A stretch of DNA of 64,000 nucleotides from Nemertoderma westbladi (GCA_032718475.1 JAUCBJ010000045.1:38527-102526); one strand, 5' to 3'. Positions 31,476 to 42,894 are shown, counted from the stretch's first letter. Numbers and translations are program-made. Notes: a model not told the origin generated them from the sequence alone.

Positions 31476-31480
31476 TGATC
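31476..31480. repeat. Target site duplication, right
   Basis: TGATC, equal to 19701-19705. Confidence 0.9.
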
Positions 31481-32045
31481 AGTATTCCGATATAATAATT
31501 CATCAACAATATAATGAATAACCGACAGTAAAAGCAGTAATATTAATGTATAAATGATTATTAAGTGAATGAGTTAACTTGTGTAACTCGTGATAACAGA
31601 TATACGTTCTATAATTGAGCCTACTAATGTAAGACTAAAGACTGAAAACACGGAGGTGCCAAAAGCCGGTTCTTAGGCTCTGGGCAAAAACATAACACTG
31701 AACTACTGAGTTTCTGTATACACCTCCAACACAGAGACAAAAAACGCTCTGATTGGTCAACCGAACAACGAGAGAACAAAGAAACAAAGAAACGTCGACG
31801 TGGCAATATCAGCTGTTAGCCGTCGTCATGGTAGCGACACTGTTTTCAAGAGTATCTAGCTTATCGCGTCACGAGATTGCGGATTATGTCCTCTAAAGTA
31901 TAAATACAGTACAAATACATAAGAAATGACTTTTATGTCCTCTAAAACACCAGTACAGCAAGGACACGGCCTTTTTATGCCTGGCAAACCAACTACAGAG
32001 TACTTTAAGGGAAAATAACCGGTTAATGACGCAAAAGCTTTTACA
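31481..32045 (-). mobile_element. Leader/LTR region of BEL/Pao copy 2, second part
   Basis: Continues 16931-19700 after the nested insertion; matches 5410-6050 of copy 1 in order (ctgattgg near 31741, cagctgttag near 31811, ttttatgtcc near 31931, aaaagcttttaca at the end). The match ends at 32045, the 5' end of copy 2 in element sense. The next bases, gtaac, also occur at 35201 in an uninterrupted copy of the flanking repeat, and are the likely target site. Confidence 0.7.
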
Positions 32046-33363
32046 GTAACTAACGCTGAAAGATAGATAATTTAACGCTCTATAAGAATGTTTAAATACG
32101 TCTCCCAGACGTTGAGTAGTTTTCGAGCTAGACGTGTTTCCGCGCAGTGAGTTAAAAAAAGTAAAAAGTAAATTTTCTTCGGCCGCTTGGCCAGGGATTA
32201 CGCACAAAGTCTGACGACTTATTTCCAGTGCGGTCCCCCCAGAACTTTACTCCCCAGAGGAAACTCCAGTACTCATTTAGCTACCACTTAAGGATGCAAG
32301 GCAGAGATGAGCCCTGGCTGGTCCCTTTAAAGCATTCGTGCCGAAACGAAAACTGCCCTGGCCCATGTGAGGATCGAACCCACGACCTACAGGAGATGGA
32401 ATTCAATGCAACCACTACACCAAGGTGGAACCGAGTTTGAAACGCGAAATTTTAATATTGGCCCTTATTTTTTCAATATCGTTTGCGCAGCAAAACCAAT
32501 CGAATATTTGGATTCCCCGTATCGATATTAACCGTATAAAATGTACCTTAACTATGTAGAGTCAAAAATAAAAAAGTTATTAGTTATAAACATTTTATCA
32601 TTTTCCGGCCCTTTTTGGACCCTTTTGCCAACATATTGTTTGTACCCCCATTCGATAGGATCGTAGCCCCTGTGGTGTTTTATGCATTCCGAAAAAGAAT
32701 TGGCGGATTCCTACTAGCGTTGTCGAATTAAAAATTTCGGAAATATAAAATATATAAAAAAGATGAGAAAAAACGGACAAAGTTACGGCCCCTTTTTCCA
32801 CCCGAAATTTTAATAAATATCTTACCCCCATTCGATACGAAGATAACGCCACTCTTCCCCTTTTAAACTGCGTTACTTTCGTCCCCGTACGATTAATATT
32901 AGCCGAGTTGTAGTGGATCCAGCAAAGTCATTTTGTCCGTTATTCTAACTTTGACGGACAATAGACGGAAAAGTAACTCGGGGACCCCCTATTTTTAAAG
33001 CTGTAAAAATCTAATTTTGAGTCCCTCTTTACGTTTCAACGATAAAAAAAAGTACTTTTGCCCGTGGTTTTTGTAGTTAACATAGAACCTAATGTTAAAA
33101 TCGACAAAAATTGGAACGAAAATTGTCCGTCATGTCCGTCAAACAGATAGAATGAAAAAAGGGCCAAGCTAAGAATCTTAGAATAAGCCCGCCCGTCTCC
33201 AGTTCGAAAATAAAGAAATAATAGTTGCTAGTTTAGGAGTTACCATGGGAAACACTCGTTTTCGGGATAACGTTATAGATCCTCCGGTATTAGGAGCGGC
33301 CGTATTAACCTCACTCACACGGCCGCGATTGTATAAAAGTGAAAATGGTTTCTTCCCACCAAG
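32046..33363. repeat. Unknown dispersed repeat, copy A (interrupted by a SINE)
   Basis: Collinear and highly similar to 35201-36233 apart from a 284 bp SINE insertion. Both end at cccaccaag. Near the end are an 8 bp inverted repeat (gcggccgt / acggccgc) and a TATAAAAG string. A 97-codon frame at 33245 spans the repeat edge and has no family features, so I do not call it a gene. Confidence 0.85.
32154..32432 (-). mobile_element. tRNA-derived SINE with target duplications
   Basis: 279 bp flanked by GAGTT at 32149-32153 and 32433-32437; repeat copy B has the empty site (gcgagtttgaaac). Read on the minus strand, the head is tRNA-like: ggttccaccttggtgtagtg carries an A box and gtgggttcgatcctc a B box for RNA polymerase III. 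The body contains cttaagtggtagctaaatga, part of which recurs inverted near 41970. The tail is T-rich with tactttttac words. It is a SINE and not a tRNA gene: the cloverleaf is imperfect and the body continues for 200 bp. Confidence 0.85.
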
Positions 33364-35200
33364 GCGGACCCATAATGAAGATATACTTTATGAAAGACCA
33401 CGAGGTAAAGGGAAAAGTGATGGAGGGAAGAGGAAAGATATGGGGTATGGGTCGAAAGACATGATGAGGGAAGAAAAGCTGATCTCGTTAATTTTATATT
33501 ACTTGTTATTTTATGTAATATATTTTTGCTCCGACTGAATGCTTGCTCTATAGTCTATATACTGGTTACCCATGAATATTAATATATACTACATTATCGT
33601 TTGTACATAATACGAAGTCTGTAAGTTATAGTTACTGAAACATTTCAGCTCTGAAATTATAATATATGAATCAAGGCTGTCTTTGTTACGATCTACATAG
33701 AATAGATATGGTTATTGAAACCGTTATATTGTGACGATGGATTATAGGATTCTTTCACTGGTAAATCCCTATAGATGTTGAAGTAATACAATTTAATTAC
33801 AGAACCATAGTTCGAAGGTCTGCATTTTATACCACTCATAGCTTAGAAATGGTACAATGTATTGTCAATCTGAGTGAAGTCGTATAGGTTCAACGAACCC
33901 TGCGTAGTAAACAAAAGGTCCTCCAAAGCGAGTGCCTTTGGTAAATTATATCTTGAAGGGGGAAGTTAGATTCACTGCATAAATGCAGTTCATCTAACTT
34001 CCCCCAAATATCCACTATTGAATAAATTTGAAAGGATATTATTAAGTCCAAAATTGTGAGAGGTTTTAATTGTGTGGTCCAATTGTTATTTGATCTCTAT
34101 TTATTGTTTAAAGTGCATTTAATATCATACTGGTTTTTTTAGAATATTATAACCTTATATTTTATTAATTTACCCAATCGAACCCTTATATGGACCAGTT
34201 ATTCGTACACATGTCCCTAATGCGCTCAGTAAGGTCCAAACAACATATTAATATGAAAATAAAGTATCTGCAACGAAAAGAACCCAATACTATACTATTT
34301 GATCTCATTAAAAATTTGCACTTTTGCACACTTATTTGCACAAGTGCACTTTAGCAGATCCTAATGGTGGATCTTATTTAACAAACTTATGTTTATCCTC
34401 TACCGATCTACGATAGTGTATGATCAAGTGTCTGTTGCTAAAAGTGTAAAAAATCCAATTTAAAAAATCTCAACATTAGCGATTTTGGACCATATTCATG
34501 GACGTTTTATGTCACTTTATAGACATAAAAAGTTAAACAAATGTTAAGATTATAGTTAGAAATCACACTAAACTACATTTTAATCCAAAAAATAACATAC
34601 TAGGATGTATAGAACTTGAAATAATACTGTTTGAATTATCGAAAAAATGTGCACTTTTTAAGTGCATATTGCACTAAGTGCACATGCGTTTTTACCAAGT
34701 TGTATCCTATTTCACACACTTCAATCTATTCTCTATCCAATGAAAAACATTTCAGATCAAACGGCCCAGTAGAACCAGAGTTATTGATGTTTAAAAAAAG
34801 ATACTCGAAAATTAAAATTTCACTTTTTTATTTTTTCACTAAAATCGCTCTAACTTCGGTTCTGGTGGTCCAAATTCAATAAAATTGGTATATTCTTTGC
34901 CCTAATTTTTTTTCTATCTTTTAAGAGGGGGTCATTTTTGGCCCCCAAAAAAAAGAAAAAAAAGGGCCAAAATTACGCAATATTTTTTGACCCTTAAAAT
35001 TCGTAATTTTAATTATAAATGTTAAGAAAAAAGATAGCGGAGGTAATTTTCTACATTTTAAATATACTTTTGGCGCAATACGCTAAATTATAATGGATTA
35101 GCGATTTTAAGAAAAAAAAAATTTTTTTCGTCCCTTTTATAAATATTTTATTTCACACGATCGTCTGCCGCACCACCAGCTGTATATTAGCTACGGCGCT
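33364..35200. other. AT-rich stretch between the two repeats, no gene seen
   Basis: No convincing coding sequence; an 83-codon frame at 34631 has low complexity. It holds a 48 bp palindrome (33958-34005), several gtgcac / gcacaagtgcac half-palindromes (34310-34350, 34645-34690) and long A/T runs. Confidence 0.6.
33958..34005. repeat. 48 bp palindrome
   Basis: Arms of 23 bp (gggggaagttagattcactg at the outer end) around a two-base centre, with two mismatches. It could extrude as a hairpin. Possibly a small foldback element or a replication scar. Confidence 0.85.
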
Positions 35201-36233
35201 GTAACTAACGCTGAAAGATAGATAATTTAAAGCTCCATAAGTCTGTTTAAATACGTTTCCCAGACGTTGAGTAGTTTTCGAGCTAAACGAGTTCCCGCGC
35301 AGCGAGTTTGAAACGCGAAATTTTAATATTGGCCCTCAATTTTTTAATATCGCTTGCGCAGCAAAACCAATCGAATATTTGGATTCCACGTATCGATATT
35401 AACCGTATAAAATGTACCTTAACCATGTAGAGTCAAAAATAAAAAAGTTATTAGTTATAAACATTTTATCATTTTCTGACCCTTTTTGGACCCCTTTGCC
35501 GACTTATTTTTTGTACCCCCATTCGATAGGATCGTAGCCCCTGTGGTGTTTTATGCATTCAGAAAAAGAATTGGCGGATTCCTACTCGCGTTTTCGAAAT
35601 AAAAATTTCGGAAATATAAAATATATAAAAAAGATGGAAAAAACAGACAAAGTTACGGCCCCTTTTTCCACTCGAAATATTAATAAATATCTTACCCCCA
35701 TTCGATACGAAGATAGCGCCACTCTTTCCCTTTTAAACTGCGTTACTTTCGTCCCCGTACGATTAATATTAGCCGAGTTGTAGTGGATCCCGCAAAGTCA
35801 TTTTGTCCGTTTTTCTAACTTTGACGGACAATAGACGGAAAAGTAACTCGGGGACCCCCTATTTTTAAAGCTGTAAACATCTAATTTGGAACCCTCTTTA
35901 TGTTTCAACGATAAAAAAAGTACTTTCGCCCGTGGTTTTTGTAGTTAACATAGAACCTAATGTTAAAATCGACAAAAATCGGGAAGAAAATTGTCCGTCA
36001 TGTCCGTCAAACAAATAGATTAAAAAAAAAGGGCCAAGCTAGGCGTCTTAGAATAGGCCCGCGCGCCTCCAAAACGAAAATAAAGAAAAAATAGTGGCTA
36101 GTTTAGGAGTTACCATGGGAAACACTCGTTTTCGGGATAACGTTATAGATCCTCCGGTATTAGGAGCGGCCGTATTCACCTCACTCACACGGCCGCGATT
36201 GTATAAAAGTGAAAATGGTTTCATCCCACCAAG
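35201..36233. repeat. Unknown dispersed repeat, copy B
   Basis: Same repeat as 32046-33363 without the SINE. Direct orientation, about 1.03 kb. It keeps the uninterrupted sequence ggcgctgtaactaacgctga across the site where copy 2 of the BEL element sits in copy A. The pair could also be two diverged LTRs of an unknown element, but their ends are not TG...CA. Confidence 0.8.
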
Positions 36234-36277
36234 TTCGTGAAATAAATTATATGCTGAATACAATTTGAAAGTTTAAG

Positions 36278-36283
36278 TTTATT
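36278..36283 (-). promoter_or_regulatory. Polyadenylation signal of the WAP gene
   Basis: AATAAA on the minus strand, about 110 bases after the TGA of the multi-WAP gene. Distance and strand fit. Confidence 0.55.
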
Positions 36284-36392
36284 AATTAAGAAATCTTTTA
36301 ACATATTACCATAACCACACTGTTAACTACGCAAATACTACTATGGTAAAGTTTCGCTCAATACATGGCACGCCCCATAATCATGACCCGAC

Positions 36393-38963
36393 TCAAGGGG
36401 GTGGAGGTGGTGGGGTAGGGGGAACCTCGTTACACCAGTTCACTGCGTGACAATCGCTCAACTCCATGCCACTAGTTGCATACCATCGTTCGATACATTC
36501 CCCATCACAGAAGTCTGCCACACAGGTTGGCCCTTCAGACATATGGTTAATACAATAGAAACAGGGGTCGCACAGTTCCATGCATTTCTCCGCCGCGGTC
36601 TCGAGATCGCATGGATCGCCTACACCATCGCCGTCGCAGTCAATTACATTGTTAAGACGGTCGTAGAATATAGCGTGACATCCGCCGCAATAATTGGGCT
36701 CGCAATGAGCCTCCAGGTGGGCCGGACACTCTGCGAATTCGCAGGGATTCACAAAACACAAAACTTCATGAACTCCGGGCGGACACGGACAATCATCGTC
36801 ATCACCACAATCAACAAGGTTGCTGTCCTCGTCGAAATAGTCAGCGAAACAACCGCCACAGTAGTTCGGTCTGCAGTGCGCGTAAGGATGATTGGGGCAC
36901 GAATGTGTGCGACAAGGATCTTCGTTACAACGCAGCACCGCCACACCGTTGGGACAAGGACCAACTTCCTCGCAATCTACCACTTGGTTATCACTGTTGT
37001 AGAAGACGGCATTGCAACCGCCGCAGTAGTTTGGTACGCAGGTGGCGTCGGGGTAGGAAGGACATGTCGCTCGGTCGCAAGGATTCCACATACACGTCGT
37101 GTCGTAGGGAACGCCGGGACTACAAGGGCCGCCGATCGGTTCGCAATCGACTACAGCGCCGTTCTCATCGACAAAATAGTAGCTGCAGCCGCCACAGTAA
37201 TCGCGGACACAGGTGGCCTCAGGGTTGGCCGTGCAGACCTTCCCTTGGCACGGATCCTCGTAACAGGTATGCAACTCCATACCGGAGGCACACCATGTTG
37301 TAGTGACGCCATCTAGAGGTTCCATACAGACACGCTGACAGCCGTCCTGACAACAACGTTGATCTTCTCGACACTCCCCATCGTGATCGCATTCGTCATG
37401 GGGAGCTACGCATTCTGTTCTGGAGAGCGCCGGTACGTGGGGACAAACACCCGGTTTAACTATCCACGAAGGCAAACATGTCCGTTTGCATCCGTTCCAA
37501 CAACATTTCTGCCATTTTCCTTCGCAATCGTTATCACAACAACAGTCATCCACCACACCAAACGGACAAAGAGTAAGTAAAGGAGATACTACAGGAGGAC
37601 AGGATCCTATTTTCACCTTTTTACAAGGCCAAACGCATGGCTGAACGCATTTATATTGGCATCCAACGCGGCAACATTTATACTCTTTAATAAAACACTC
37701 ATTATCACAATCACATTCGTGGATCACTGGTTTTGGAAACAACATGGGGAAGAAAGGTTGCTTTGGACATTTCCCAATTCGAAGAAATTGGCAAGGGAGA
37801 ACTGGTCTTTGACATATTTTCCTGCATCCGTCGAAGCAACATTTATTGGGAGATTTGCAATCCTCATCGCATTGACATAAATCGATGCTCGGATAAGGGC
37901 AAAACAAAGGATAGCAGAGCAGTTTCGGACAACTTCCGATTCTCTCAAATAAACAAGGACAATCAGGTGGCTTACATAACCTGGTACATCCATCGTGACA
38001 GCACTTCCAGTCACCTTTACAATCGTCATCGCATTTACACAAAGGTTCTATGAGATCTATAGGACAATATGGAGGTATCACAGGCTTTGGACATTTACAA
38101 GGCTTCTCGGTGTTACATGGAACATTTAGAGCTTCAACACAAACAAATTTGCAACCATCCGAACAACACTTGGAGTCTCCTTTGCAATGTTTATCGCACA
38201 TGCATTGATGGGGAGGAGGGTACAAGCATGGCGGCTTGATCCACGGATTGGGACAATGACCTGGTTTCGGAATGTCATCTAAACATGGAGCCAATGACAC
38301 AGGCGGGAGACAAACTTTCTTGCAACCCTGATAGCAGCATTTATAATTACCAAAACAATGTTCATCACATTCGCATTCATGGGGTTGGACAGGGGCGCAA
38401 TCGGAAAACAGAATGGAATTTACCAGTTGACAACTACCTGGTTTTTCTATGGCGCATGGCGGTAGTGGGGCTGGGACATGGCATGCACTTTTACAGCCAT
38501 CGTGACAACACTTTTGGTCACGGTCGCAATGACTGTCGTCTTGGCAACTAGACATATCGTCTATGAGACAAGCTTTGTTCATTCTCGATACAATGGGGCA
38601 ATTACCCGGTTTAGGAGGACTTTCAGGATCAACACAAGCATAGCCGCAACCAACACGGCAGCATTTGAGAAGACCATGACATTCATGATCGTAAGTGCAC
38701 TCGGTAGGGCATTCCGCCAGGGCGATGTAAGAGTCGCGATATTGGGGACAGACCCCTGGTTTGACAGACGGTCCGATCGGAATAGCCTCTTTCGCCTCCA
38801 ATTGAACGAATTCATCATGAAGACCAATGTATGGTAACTGTACCTCTTGTAACTCTACCTCTATCTCTGGCACTATGTGCAAAGTATCTCTCGGTACTTC
38901 AGCGCATTGCACCCCATGGTATACAGAGGTAATGGCAGACAGCACCACTAAAATCCACCACAT
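36393..38963 (-). CDS. Secreted multi-WAP, Cys-rich protein (856 residues, single exon)
   Basis: Begins with a signal peptide (MWWILVVLSAITSVYHGVQC), then nine WAP four-disulfide-core domains at about 67-113, 117-163, 175-220, 233-277, 288-332, 341-386, 395-441, 451-498 and 503-548, each with the CC-x-x-GC signature (for example KCCHDGCKSAC). Four repeats of about 57 residues follow (567-608, 624-664, 679-719, 736-776) with DPC...C...A-x-C-x-x-(N/D)YCGGC and a closing (V/I)-DC, then a diverged fifth module (785-838) and a Pro tail. WAP domains often inhibit serine proteases or bind shell matrix; perlwapin of abalone nacre is a WAP protein, so a matrix, mucus or defence role is possible (inference). 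No intron is needed over 2.6 kb. The start was chosen for the signal peptide directly after ATG. Confidence 0.85.
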   Translation of the reverse strand: MWWILVVLSAITSVYHGVQCAEVPRDTLHIVPEIEVELQEVQLPYIGLHDEFVQLEAKEAIPIGPSVKPGVCPQYRDSYIALAECPTECTYDHECHGLLKCCRVGCGYACVDPESPPKPGNCPIVSRMNKACLIDDMSSCQDDSHCDRDQKCCHDGCKSACHVPAPLPPCAIEKPGSCQLVNSILFSDCAPVQPHECECDEHCFGNYKCCYQGCKKVCLPPVSLAPCLDDIPKPGHCPNPWIKPPCLYPPPHQCMCDKHCKGDSKCCSDGCKFVCVEALNVPCNTEKPCKCPKPVIPPYCPIDLIEPLCKCDDDCKGDWKCCHDGCTRLCKPPDCPCLFERIGSCPKLLCYPLFCPYPSIDLCQCDEDCKSPNKCCFDGCRKICQRPVLPCQFLRIGKCPKQPFFPMLFPKPVIHECDCDNECFIKEYKCCRVGCQYKCVQPCVWPCKKVKIGSCPPVVSPLLTLCPFGVVDDCCCDNDCEGKWQKCCWNGCKRTCLPSWIVKPGVCPHVPALSRTECVAPHDECDHDGECREDQRCCQDGCQRVCMEPLDGVTTTWCASGMELHTCYEDPCQGKVCTANPEATCVRDYCGGCSYYFVDENGAVVDCEPIGGPCSPGVPYDTTCMWNPCDRATCPSYPDATCVPNYCGGCNAVFYNSDNQVVDCEEVGPCPNGVAVLRCNEDPCRTHSCPNHPYAHCRPNYCGGCFADYFDEDSNLVDCGDDDDCPCPPGVHEVLCFVNPCEFAECPAHLEAHCEPNYCGGCHAIFYDRLNNVIDCDGDGVGDPCDLETAAEKCMELCDPCFYCINHMSEGPTCVADFCDGECIERWYATSGMELSDCHAVNWCNEVPPTPPPPPP

Positions 38964-39701
38964 ATTTAGGGAATGTAGTAAGTATTTTAAATCGTTATCT
39001 CTATTTCCACGATGGGTCAGTTATGCGCCACGCGGAAACAAGTAACTATTTTTAAACATATTTAATGGATTAAATAGAAATAACGAATGAAACTGATGGG
39101 TCGGGATATAATAATAACACTATGAGAAAATTACTCGCGGTTCATTGAATCGCCACGTGTTGCACTGGATGGACAAAGAAACCATTCCAACTCACTCAAC
39201 CGTTTTTTTCTCAAACAATTTCATTTATTCCTAATTTATTAAAACGTAAGTATAAAAACCCTGGATAGAGCAATATAACAATAACACAAGTTTAATCTGT
39301 GAATAACCATTCCGGATTTGTTATTACTTGGTAATATTCGTGTGCTTAGGAACTACAACAGTGGTGCGTGGCTCGAGTTTTGGATCTCCAGTTTCAAAAA
39401 ATTGTTTCTCAAAGTTTCACAAATAAAACAAATTATATACTCCAAACAAGAATCGTAACCACAACTAAACTTAATCTACCGAGATACCGGGTTCGAGCCC
39501 CACTAGGGTCGGCTGAAATTTTTCACTCTGAAGAGCATTATCATACTGTTCTACTGCATTATTATATAATTATATTATACGTACACCACACAAACGTATT
39601 TGTTTAATTAAATGTACATTTATAACGGATTGGTAGCTGTGTATAAAAAATTAAATGTACGGTCAAGTCTGCTAGTTAGTTGGTGGTTTCTATTACTTTA
39701 A
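38964..39701. other. Upstream region of the WAP gene
   Basis: No gene seen. It should hold the minus-strand promoter of the WAP gene, but no TATA box was clear on that strand. A degenerate SINE piece lies near 39480-39540. Confidence 0.5.
39480..39540 (+). mobile_element. Degenerate tRNA-SINE fragment
   Basis: ccgggttcgagccccactag contains a good B box, followed by ggctgaaatttttcactctg, a body found after B boxes in invertebrate SINEs. No A box upstream at the proper distance, so it is a fragment. Confidence 0.45.
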
Positions 39702-41960
39702 GTGTTGCTGCAGGTATAAATCCTGCCTTTAAAATTACTTATTTTACCAATTTACCCAAAATACTGTATATTTATTGATAAAGGACCAGTTACGGTATCA
39801 TATTGATTTGTTTCTTACAAATTATTCTTTAGTAAAGGTTCTTACGCCATCTAGTGCTATTACACCTATATTCGATCTAATTTCTGTTGTATGGCCTACT
39901 AAGCCTCAAATGGAATACGTGAATACGTGAATTGGCTAGGCTCCTTGCTGATAAAGCTAGTATGTATATAAGTGCAGTTGTGCTATGATTGATTTCTCTC
40001 TCTTTTTGTTATTGTTTGACAGAAGAAGTCGCACTGCCCATGCAGAGGCTTTGTTCCCCGGTCAAGTTTAATTGACTGGTGGTTATTACAGGCCTAAGGT
40101 CTAAACTTAAAGAGTTAATAATTGAATTGTAATTATTCATCGCTACATTGTATATTCTACTGGTTTATTCAATTTATCTTTATTATTTGCTTAATATATC
40201 GCCGATATTACGTAATCAAGGAGGTTTTACACGCGCCACAACAGGTGGGTGCTGTAACTAAGTATCAGTGATAATCTGGACAATTGTATTAGATTCGTGT
40301 GTTGTCTTACCTCTGACTTACTAAATAATTAATATATGGCGATATTTCAGACCATTAATGTAAGCAAAGCTCTCGTTATTAATTACATCACGATTGAGAG
40401 TTGTCACAAATTGAAAATGTAGCGATATCGATATATTTAGACCCAAAGACTTGTCACTATACGTTTCCTCTAAAGGGAAACACAATCACCAGTCTTGAGT
40501 TCTTACAGAATTAATTAGTCAGTCATTTACTTGTTATACTTTGTTGTCACACCCTCCCGGTATAGTATCTCAGTTAAATACAATAGATAATCAAATACCG
40601 TATTGAACTAAGTGAAATATAGAGCAAATCAATACATCAATGGGAGAAAGGGTAAATAAACAGATACAGTGAGCGGCCCTTGTTGACAGGTACACAGGCG
40701 CAATCCCGTTTATTGTATCAGACCGGACATCTTGCCTTCATTTTTGCATGGTTTATTAAGTAACAGAAAAGAGTCAAAATATATGAAAATTGAGAGTGAA
40801 AGAACATAATTTACTAAAAGCGCTAACAGTAATAACCAACTCTCAGCCCCCCTCGAGTGTTTTTGATTTGCTTATTTGTTTGGTAAGCTTTATTTTCTCT
40901 AATTTTCGACTGACCATCGTAATTAGTAGGAATTTGTGCATAAATATTTATTGATTAATATTCTAGACCTGGTCCGTTTATTGTATTTTTTGGTAAGTAT
41001 TTTGCAAGTATTTGATAAACTTATTTACTGTTGTATAACCGGAGAGTGTAAAGGAGTACTTTATATATCGTTATTTATAATTGGTGTATTTGTTGTTTTT
41101 TGCTTTCACGTATTGGTGAGTTTTGAACATTAACTGATAGCGCCCTATGTATCATTGGACGTTGTAAGGCGTAGACGTTCGTTTTCTACTGTAAGCCGGG
41201 TACAATAGGTAAATTCCCGCGGCAATAATTCTAGATTGGTCGGGTCAGATAATAGACGGAATCTGTTAGCGCTTTTAGTAAATTATGTTCTTTCACCCTC
41301 AATTTTCATATATTTTGACTCTTTTCTGTTACTTAATAAATAAACCATGCAAAACTGAAGGCAAGATGTCCGGTTCGATACAATAAACGGGATTGCGCCT
41401 GTGTACCTGTCAACAAGGGCCGCTCACTGTATCTGTTTATTTGCCCCTTTTCCCTTCGATGCATTGATTTGCTCTATATTTCACTTAGTTCAATACGGTA
41501 TTTGATTATCTATTGTATTTGACTGAGATACTATACCGGGAGGGTGTGACAACACAGTATAACAAGCAAATGACTGACTAATTAATTCTGTAAGAACTCA
41601 AGTCTCGGGGAATAAAGCCTCTGCATGGGCAGTGCGACTTCTTCCTTCAAACAATAACAAAAAGAGAGTAAAATCAATCATAGCACAACCACACTTATAT
41701 ACTAGCTTTATCAGCAAGGAGCATAGCCAATAAGCATCACGTATTCCATTTGAGGTTTAGCAGGCCTTTACAGTAGAAATTAGATCGAATATAGGTGTAA
41801 TAGCGCTAGATGGCGTAAGAACCTTTACTAAAGAATAATTTTTAAGAAACAAATCAATATTATGATACCGTAACTGGTCCTTTATCAATAAATATACAGT
41901 ATTTTGGGTAAATTGGTAAAATAAGTAATTTAAAGGCAGGATTTATACCTGCAGCAACAC
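39702..41960. mobile_element. Long inverted-repeat (foldback) element
   Basis: Left arm 39702-40829 and right arm 41264-41960 are inverted copies of each other, from gtgttgctgcaggtataaat at the outer end to ttactaaaagcgctaacag at the inner end. The left arm has about 430 bp more (near 40060-40490). The 430 bp centre holds a 65-codon frame without features. No transposase and no clear target duplication. It could be a foldback DNA transposon or an inverted duplication. Confidence 0.8.
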
Positions 41961-42099
41961 CGCTTCCATTCATTTAGCTACCAGGGTGTTAAAGTCAAGG
42001 CAGAAGTTCAAATTCGTACATAAAAAATAATCTAATAAGTAAATAATTCAGTTATCAATACCAAACTAGAATTATACAGAACATTATGTAGCCAATCAT

Positions 42100-42365
42100 A
42101 TAAAAAATCTCAACTCGTGAACAAATTAAATCGAGTAGATTAGTGAATATCTATCACCTCTAAATAAGCAAACTATAGTGCCAAGAGTATCTAATACATA
42201 TATAAAAGGTTTCAGCTCGTGAACAAACCAAATTAAATGAATTATTGGGTACCAATTACTTCTAAATAAGCAAACTCTAGTGCTAAAGAATATATATCTA
42301 ATGCATATAAAATGTCTCAGCTCGTGAACAAATAAGCTAAATGAATTATTGGGGATACCACTTAC
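42100..42365. repeat. Tandem repeat, three units of about 100 bp
   Basis: Units share ctcgtgaacaaa, ttaaatgaattattggg (variant in the first) and ctctaaataagcaaact. AT-rich, non-coding. Confidence 0.75.
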
Positions 42366-42890
42366 TTACAGTATTTTACGCTCATAATATAAAGTAGGAA
42401 TATAAGTGGTATAAAGTAGAATAGACATAATAAAAAGTAACCGGAAAAAATAACGTTTATTTACGGGTTCTTTTCCTTTTTGGGGGTCGATTGGGACGTT
42501 TCGGTACGGGAAGCCATTACCAGGTACCGGAGGTGGAGAACCTTGCACTTGTAGCCCCTCAGTGGCGGAAGGATGAAGTTCCAGTAACACGATCGCCCAG
42601 CAGAACGGTGACGAGTACATTTCTAATCATCGCATCCCGATCGTCGCTAATGATCGTCGCATCCCTAAGGGTAGAGTTCGCCTAGTTCGCCTCTCTAAGG
42701 GCAGAGTTTCAGTTGTGCAGAAAGTACTTTAATATTTGAATTTTTATATTTATATAGAACAAGCGATTACTACCTAGTATAATCTCATTCATTATATTAC
42801 ACAATCTAAATAAATTAATGTTTGATGTATATTAATTTGAAAAACCTGGATTATAAGGATATCGGGATGATACGGATATTCCTTATATAA
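42366..42890. other. Intergenic, no gene supported
   Basis: An 84-codon minus frame (42366-42620) reads VPGNGFPYRNVPIDPQKGKE; it has no start context, domain or homologous copy here. It may be a relic of a coding sequence. The rest is AT-rich. Confidence 0.4.
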
Positions 42891-42894
42891 ACTT

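Noticed and set aside
32360-32432. A tRNA gene on the minus strand
   Set aside because: A and B boxes are present but the stem pairing is imperfect and the sequence continues as a 279 bp unit with target duplications, so it is a SINE.
33245-33538. 97-residue gene
   Set aside because: It starts inside the dispersed repeat and runs over its edge; no family features, and the second repeat copy lacks the continuation.
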